In this document: one piece after another, positions 58,921 through 64,000 of the stretch
Numbering within the stretch: the stretch's first letter is position 1
Layout of the letters: each line of letters begins with the position of its first letter
Assembly: GCA_019155185.1 (NCBI GenBank)
Contig: CM032814.1
Span: forward strand, 2,406,647-2,470,646
Source of the DNA: Beaufortia kweichowensis
Taxonomy: Eukaryota > Chordata > Actinopteri > Cypriniformes > Gastromyzontidae
DNA: 64,000 nucleotides
Reading direction: 5' to 3'
Notes under the pieces: generated by a model
What the model saw: the letters and a program-made list of their open reading frames with translations, nothing else
Databases searched by the model: none
Told to the model about the DNA's origin: nothing
Program-made: the position numbers and the translations under genes

Positions 58921-61277
58921 TTCATTATAGCAGTTAGGGAAAAAATGATTGCCCAATTTTTGAAGAAAATAAAAAAAATGTGGATCATACTGTTGTAGAT
59001 TAGGAAAGATAACTGGAAAATCTGAAACTGTTTTTACTTCGCACATGTGTGCTAACCTCTGTTATCTTCAGCTAAACACAAACACAAACACTATAAGGTT
59101 CCTAATTGCTGGTGTAAAATGTGACTTTAAAGGTGACATATTTGACACTTTGTCAAAGCTCTACATTTGTGGCTAACCAAACAATTAAGACCTCTGGTCC
59201 GGTGCTCGGTTCCCTTACGCTCACTGTACGAGCAGCAGCCTTCGGCTATTTGCACCACCAGCCAAAGAGTAATTACCAGACTATTTAAAATAATGCCACA
59301 GCAATCAGATGGTGATAACATGCAATTAAGATTAGAGAACTAGCCAAAGTACGTAACCAATCTTCCACTGACGTCCCCAAGATAAAGTGCCCATCTTCCA
59401 AAATGTCAAACAGTAGTGATTTAATCTGATTATTTTCAATTAATATGCATGTCCCCCTGTCCTCTGTTCACTTGTGTTATTGACATTGATATATGGAGCT
59501 CATCTTATCCCAGAACTTATCCCAGACACACTCATTTTTCCTAAAGGTGGCATTTCCTGTCTCAGTTCCTGTGTCGCCCTTTCTTCTCTTTCTCTGCCTG
59601 CGAGCCATGCGTGATCTTACTTAACACCCCCCGCTCGGCCCCCGCTCAACCATCTCTCACCCCACCACCTTCGGATTAGGGCTTCTTGTCAGAACAGAGG
59701 GGGGAAATCATGTGAAAGGGCACTGATATAAATAGAGTGTTGAAATATAATTGTTTGCAACGTTACGCTAAGTCCCTGGGCATCCCGTCGTAGGAAGGCA
59801 GACAGCCGTGGATGACGGCAGCATTGGGACCCGTCGTCCTAGACGTTTCATCCTGCCTGTCTATAGAGAAAAAGCTTTGCGAGGCTTACTGCTGTACAAT
59901 TCCAATAAATCCCACTCTGGAGGAATACGAAGCGATCGCAAGCAGAAATAGTGTACAGCCAAACATTATGCGCCACTTCACGTCGATGCAAAACACTTGA
60001 GTGGATGTTGAGCCCTTACATGCGCCCGTTTGGAGTTGTGTGAATTAATTTTGCTGATGAATTGCGGTTTCTGGGAAAGTGTGTATTTGTGTGTGCGCGC
60101 TGTCACAGACAGCAGGCTGCTCGGTCACATCTGAGTGGGCTGTACCATCCTGCCTCGGGGGCTACAGTACTCACCGCTCTCAGATTGAAACATCCCGTGT
60201 CATTTCCTGCTTCGCTGGCTCCGCCAGTCAGGGAAAAAGAGAGGGCTGAAATATGAATTGTGTTTGCCCCCCTTCAGAGCTGATTATCGGGCTGGGCCTT
60301 TCAAACGCCTCCCTGTTTCACGGTGGTCCCGGGAACAAGCCTCCAAAGACGCCAAATGAGTCCGCAATGGGATCAGCCGCATGTTGTACTTGTGTAGTCG
60401 AGCCATTGTTCCAGTCAAGCTCAAAAGGAGATGCTTGACTGAGTCCTTTTCTCATATATTTCTGTCTGAACGTGTGTGGTTTTCTTGAGGTGGTAGTGCG
60501 TTCTGTATGTGTGTGTTCTCTGTGTCTTCAGCATTCAGACCAGGAGATATCCCGAGATGAGGTGTCTTGAGGAGGACCTTCTCTAATTGAGCTATCCGTC
60601 AGCTATCCGAGTTGCGTTCTGGCTCCTGCACCGTAGGGTCTTTTCTTTAATGCTAAAGCACAGGGTCTAAGCACTGCTAGTGGGGGTCATTTGTCAAAAC
60701 GCGTCTGGGGGAAACTTGTTAGGCATTTTTGCTGATCTTGAAATGCATCCTGGGTTATGGGAGGCATCTATTTCTATGCGTTATGAAAATAAAAATCCGC
60801 CTGCCCTGTATTATAACTTGTGGTCTTTTGTGGTCTCAAGTTTTTCAATTATAATGGTGTATCAAGAGGAACACCTAAACTGAATGGTACAAGCAGAGTT
60901 TACACAGTAATCCAGTCATGTGTGACTCCCAACTAAAGTCATTTTTTGTAATTTACCTTTTCTACAAAAACTCATCCTACATAATGTTAAGAACATTCTG
61001 TAAAAATATAAGTTAGGTCAAAGACTGAAGTCATAGTGAAATTAATAATTGATATTAAACTTTGATTATGCTAATCTCATAATTTGATTACAAGAAATTA
61101 CAAGAAGAAAGTAAATTGATAACTTTCTAGACTGGGCTAAAATAATGTTGCAGTTAAGGGTCATAATGAGGGTTAGTAATTATTAATATTATTAGTATGT
61201 TTGAAAGGTTGAAACCACATATTTCGGTGTTTAAGTTTAAGAATTACAAAAACTCAAAAATGTATTGACTAGTATTC
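58921..61277. promoter_or_regulatory. Non-coding stretch with moderate-GC islands (59110-60660)
   Basis: 59110-59350 is complex, with AGTAATTACC and GCAATTAAG homeodomain-type motifs. 59550-60450 is GC-richer, with CpGs and three successive plus-strand ORFs of 61-64 codons (59812-60000, 60062-60256, 60253-60438) that match nothing and are probably chance. 60700-61277 is AT-rich. There is no convincing promoter. Confidence 0.35.
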
Positions 61278-61498
61278 CAGCCTGATCTCACAGGAATTTG
61301 TAACTATTTTACAAGTTGGCCAATTCATTGACATTTGTGTGATGTGAGTTTAAAGAATTTGTTTAAAGAAAGCAATAATAAAGCCCCAAACCCTAACAAT
61401 CACTGGAGAGAAAGCAGATCATACTGAAATATATGAATGAGATCCTTCAAATTTATCCAATTTAGTGACCACATGAAATAGTTATAAATTGCTATATG
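61278..61498 (+). mobile_element. Degraded repeat of the 'cagcctgatctcac' family, copy 2
   Basis: Starts CAGCCTGATCTCACAGGAAT, continues TTTTACAAGTTGGCCAATTC, then CCCCAAACCCTAACAATCAC and ACATGAAATAGTTATAAATT near the end, in the order of the common cyprinid family. It shares its first about 40 bp with the copy at 48440. Confidence 0.65.
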
Positions 61499-64000
61499 AT
61501 TGTGTTGACTGATTTGGATATTGCAAGGGAACATGATGGCCTGCCTTTGTCTATGACAGATATGTCTAAAGAAGAGTATTATAAATATATTTTTAAGTTT
61601 TGGCCTTAAATGACAGTTAAGAATGGTCTAGTAAGATATTTAAAGTCAAAATTTCACCATATTTATTGTTTTAATCCACTTATATTTTGGTCATATTTTG
61701 CATAGTTTGGTGATGTGCATTATTCCAAGTGAAAACAATGTTTGTCCTTTTATCAATTCTGTTAACACCAACTTTCCATAAACCAATGGATAAAGTCAAG
61801 TCCCTTCCTAGTATTAAATTCTATATTTCATTCAGACATCTGTCCATTTACTAAAATAGTCTGCAAATGGCATTTCACATTTACATGAAATCAAAGGATC
61901 TGAAAGCATTTTTGCCATGTGTTTATTTAGGGCAAATGTGCTAAGAATAACCACCCTATAACATGCTCAGCCATCATGCATGCAATCATTTCAAATCAAT
62001 TACCATCTCTGGGTCTTATACTTTTACTCCATGCCATATCTTCTTTCTTCTTTTCATGCATGTCTTTGTTGGTGATGTGATGGGGTGGAGGTGACTCACA
62101 CTGCACTGTTGTTATAATGCAACATGAGTCAACTGTAAAGAGCGAATCAACAGTAGATCTGCTCCCACATGAATGAACCATGACACAAGTGCTGCATTAT
62201 ACTGACCACAGCTAAGCAGCCACCGGTCAGGGCGTTATAATCCATTATTATAGCACATCATACAGTCCACCTGCTGATCATACTACTCTGAAGCATTTGG
62301 GTTTGTAGGGGATTTTGGAAATTGGATTTCAGCCCTAGTAAAGGATGTGCATTATCATTTGACACTATTTGTAATGCATGCTGTGTTCAAGATTATCTTT
62401 CTACATGTCATATAATTAAACAATACTGTAGAAATATAATATATAAATAATAAATAAAGCATGTTTTGTTGAGGATAGTTTGACCGTTGTACGTTTTCCC
62501 CATAGACTTCTATTGCAAATTTGCATAAGTTTCAAATTTTTTTTTGTTCGTTTGTAGGTATGAGTTAAAATGAGTCTGTGTTAATCGACAGCATGCTTCC
62601 TGTAGAGCTTAACTTGTATTTAACCCGAAATATGAACTATGTGCTATCATTGCTCAGAAAGTGTTTAGAAAGTGCTTTGAGCTTACATGACATATGGTGT
62701 AATATTTTTAAAGTCAGAAGCTGTACCGACACATTTTAAGTGTTCTAGAAACATCTGGTGTGTGAAGTTACAGCATTACGCTGTTAGATTCGTTAGCCAT
62801 AATAACAGCATTGACGGTTATCAGTTTTCAACACCGTCACAGAGGACTCGCACTTCTTGGTGAAATCTCACTAAGACTGAATTTGATACATATGGTTCTG
62901 CATCTGGGGAATTTTAAGTGAATGTAAAAGATGTTCTGTGGTTGAAAACAGTCAGAAGTGTTAACTACTAAATATAAAAACATATTTTGTAGATGGGCAA
63001 TTTACACCATACATGTTCTTGTATATGGAATTTCTTTATTGTTTAGTTATTATGTAAAGAATTAAGAAGATTTAAGTGCTTAAACTTAAAGAGATCATAT
63101 TTTTGGCAGAGTACACTTTAATAGGAGTACTGAACAAAAAAACTGCAAACATGTTTTTTTATTTTGAATCATATATTTGTAATGTTCTCTTCAGCCCTTT
63201 CTAATGCACAATGCTCATTGCAAGAGATGTTAAAAATGTTAAATGCTTAACGGATAATAAAAGTGTCGTATGGATCTATTTTATATTTTGAAGACAAGAC
63301 CCTTTTTGCATTAGTATTATAATCCTCCCAGATTTCCTCATTCTGTCCCATGTGATCTTTCTTGTTTGAAGAGTCTCTGATCAAAGTGTCTTTTCTCAGA
63401 TCTTCTTTATTAGATTTTACACTTGCTCCGTAGGGGGGAAGGAAACAATACTAAACACGGCGCTTTGAGTGAACAGATATTTATTTTCCCACAGATCGAT
63501 CACACCCAACACAAGTGCAGCAGCCAAACCCGGCGCTAATTTAAATCAATAAGGCGTGTTATAGACAGAAATTCTGCTCGATTTGTTGGTGTAAGTGTTT
63601 AATGTAAATTTACGTGTGTATTTTCTCAACGGATTGCCAGATTTCCGAAGCGAATCGGTATGGCGACGCGTCAAATCAACATGTAAATTCAAATATTGTA
63701 TGTCAGAAAACAAATATAGTCGGAAATATCCTCTCATGGTGAGGAAGGGGAGGGCGGATCTGTCCTTTAATTGGCGGGACAGAACTTTGCTATGGGAAGA
63801 GTTCTGCTTCAATGAGACCTGGGCATGATGCCAAACGAAGGAAAAATCTTCTAGTTTTTATGACGGCCGAGCTGTTCTCTCATCATTAGACAAGGCACGC
63901 CAAAGATTCCGGATTTGATTTTAATAATGTGGACGTCTTCATTACGGCAACCCTGGTGCCTTGCGGTCGGGGTGATAATGCACTTCCTCGGCATTGTGAG
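61499..64000. other. Non-coding stretch with candidate islands at both ends
   Basis: 61900-62300 is moderately complex, with a 61-codon minus-strand ORF of no known family. 62400-63380 is AT-rich. 63380-64000 is more complex, with CpGs (GGCGACGCGTCAAATC near 63662), two overlapping opposite-strand ORFs (63546-63812, 63595-63828) and no repeat. It may be another regulatory island that continues past the window edge. Confidence 0.4.

Noticed and set aside
60253..60438. ORF overlapping the stop of the previous ORF (ATGA), as in bacterial operons
   Set aside because: The window is eukaryotic, there is no ribosome-binding site, and neither ORF has a known family.
1..64000. CRISPR arrays, prophage, integrons or bacterial defence systems
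   Set aside because: No regularly spaced repeats, no long bacterial ORFs, and the repeat content is clearly that of a teleost fish.

Overview
This window looks like nuclear DNA from a ray-finned fish, most likely a cyprinid. The evidence is the set of degraded repeats: an L2-type LINE 3' end with its tail, a tRNA-derived SINE that carries a related tail, a PIF/Harbinger DNA transposon remnant, and several TIR families typical of cyprinid genomes, alongside (GA)n, (GT)n, (AAT)n and (TA)n microsatellites. Nothing suggests a prokaryote: there are no operons, no ribosome-binding-site-led ORFs, no rRNA or tRNA genes and no CRISPR arrays. The family names come from remembered teleost repeat patterns, not from a database search.

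I find no complete protein-coding gene. The open reading frames are all short (133 codons at most), resemble no family I know, and often overlap on both strands, as expected by chance. The only coding-derived sequences I can support are a transposase first exon inside the Harbinger remnant (11196-11336), the frameshifted C-terminal end of a LINE ORF2 (11801-12064), and one unproven 37-nt minus-strand microexon candidate (43821-43857). The window is therefore intergenic DNA or one or more very large introns.

Layout: 1-10.9 kb is AT-rich with several homeodomain-motif islands. The 10.99-12.25 kb stretch is a repeat cluster (old repeat fragment, Harbinger element, LINE end). From 12.3 to 38 kb, moderate-GC islands alternate with AT-rich DNA, with scattered repeats at 13.7, 18.5-19.1, 25.3 and 27.4 kb and three GA tracts at 21.9-24.1 kb. 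The 38.4-41.8 kb stretch holds a LINE/SINE tail relic, a foldback element, a TIR repeat and a second LINE tail. From 41.8 to 47.5 kb is an island-rich stretch with the candidate microexon and one TIR element. From 48 to 64 kb there are further TIR repeats, a (TA/TATG)n array and moderate-GC islands.

The islands combine clustered TAATTA-type homeodomain cores, PBX/HOX-like sites, nuclear-receptor half-sites and few recognisable repeats. That is the usual look of conserved non-coding enhancer DNA around developmental regulators, but conservation cannot be measured from one sequence, so every such call is an inference. I could not identify the target gene.
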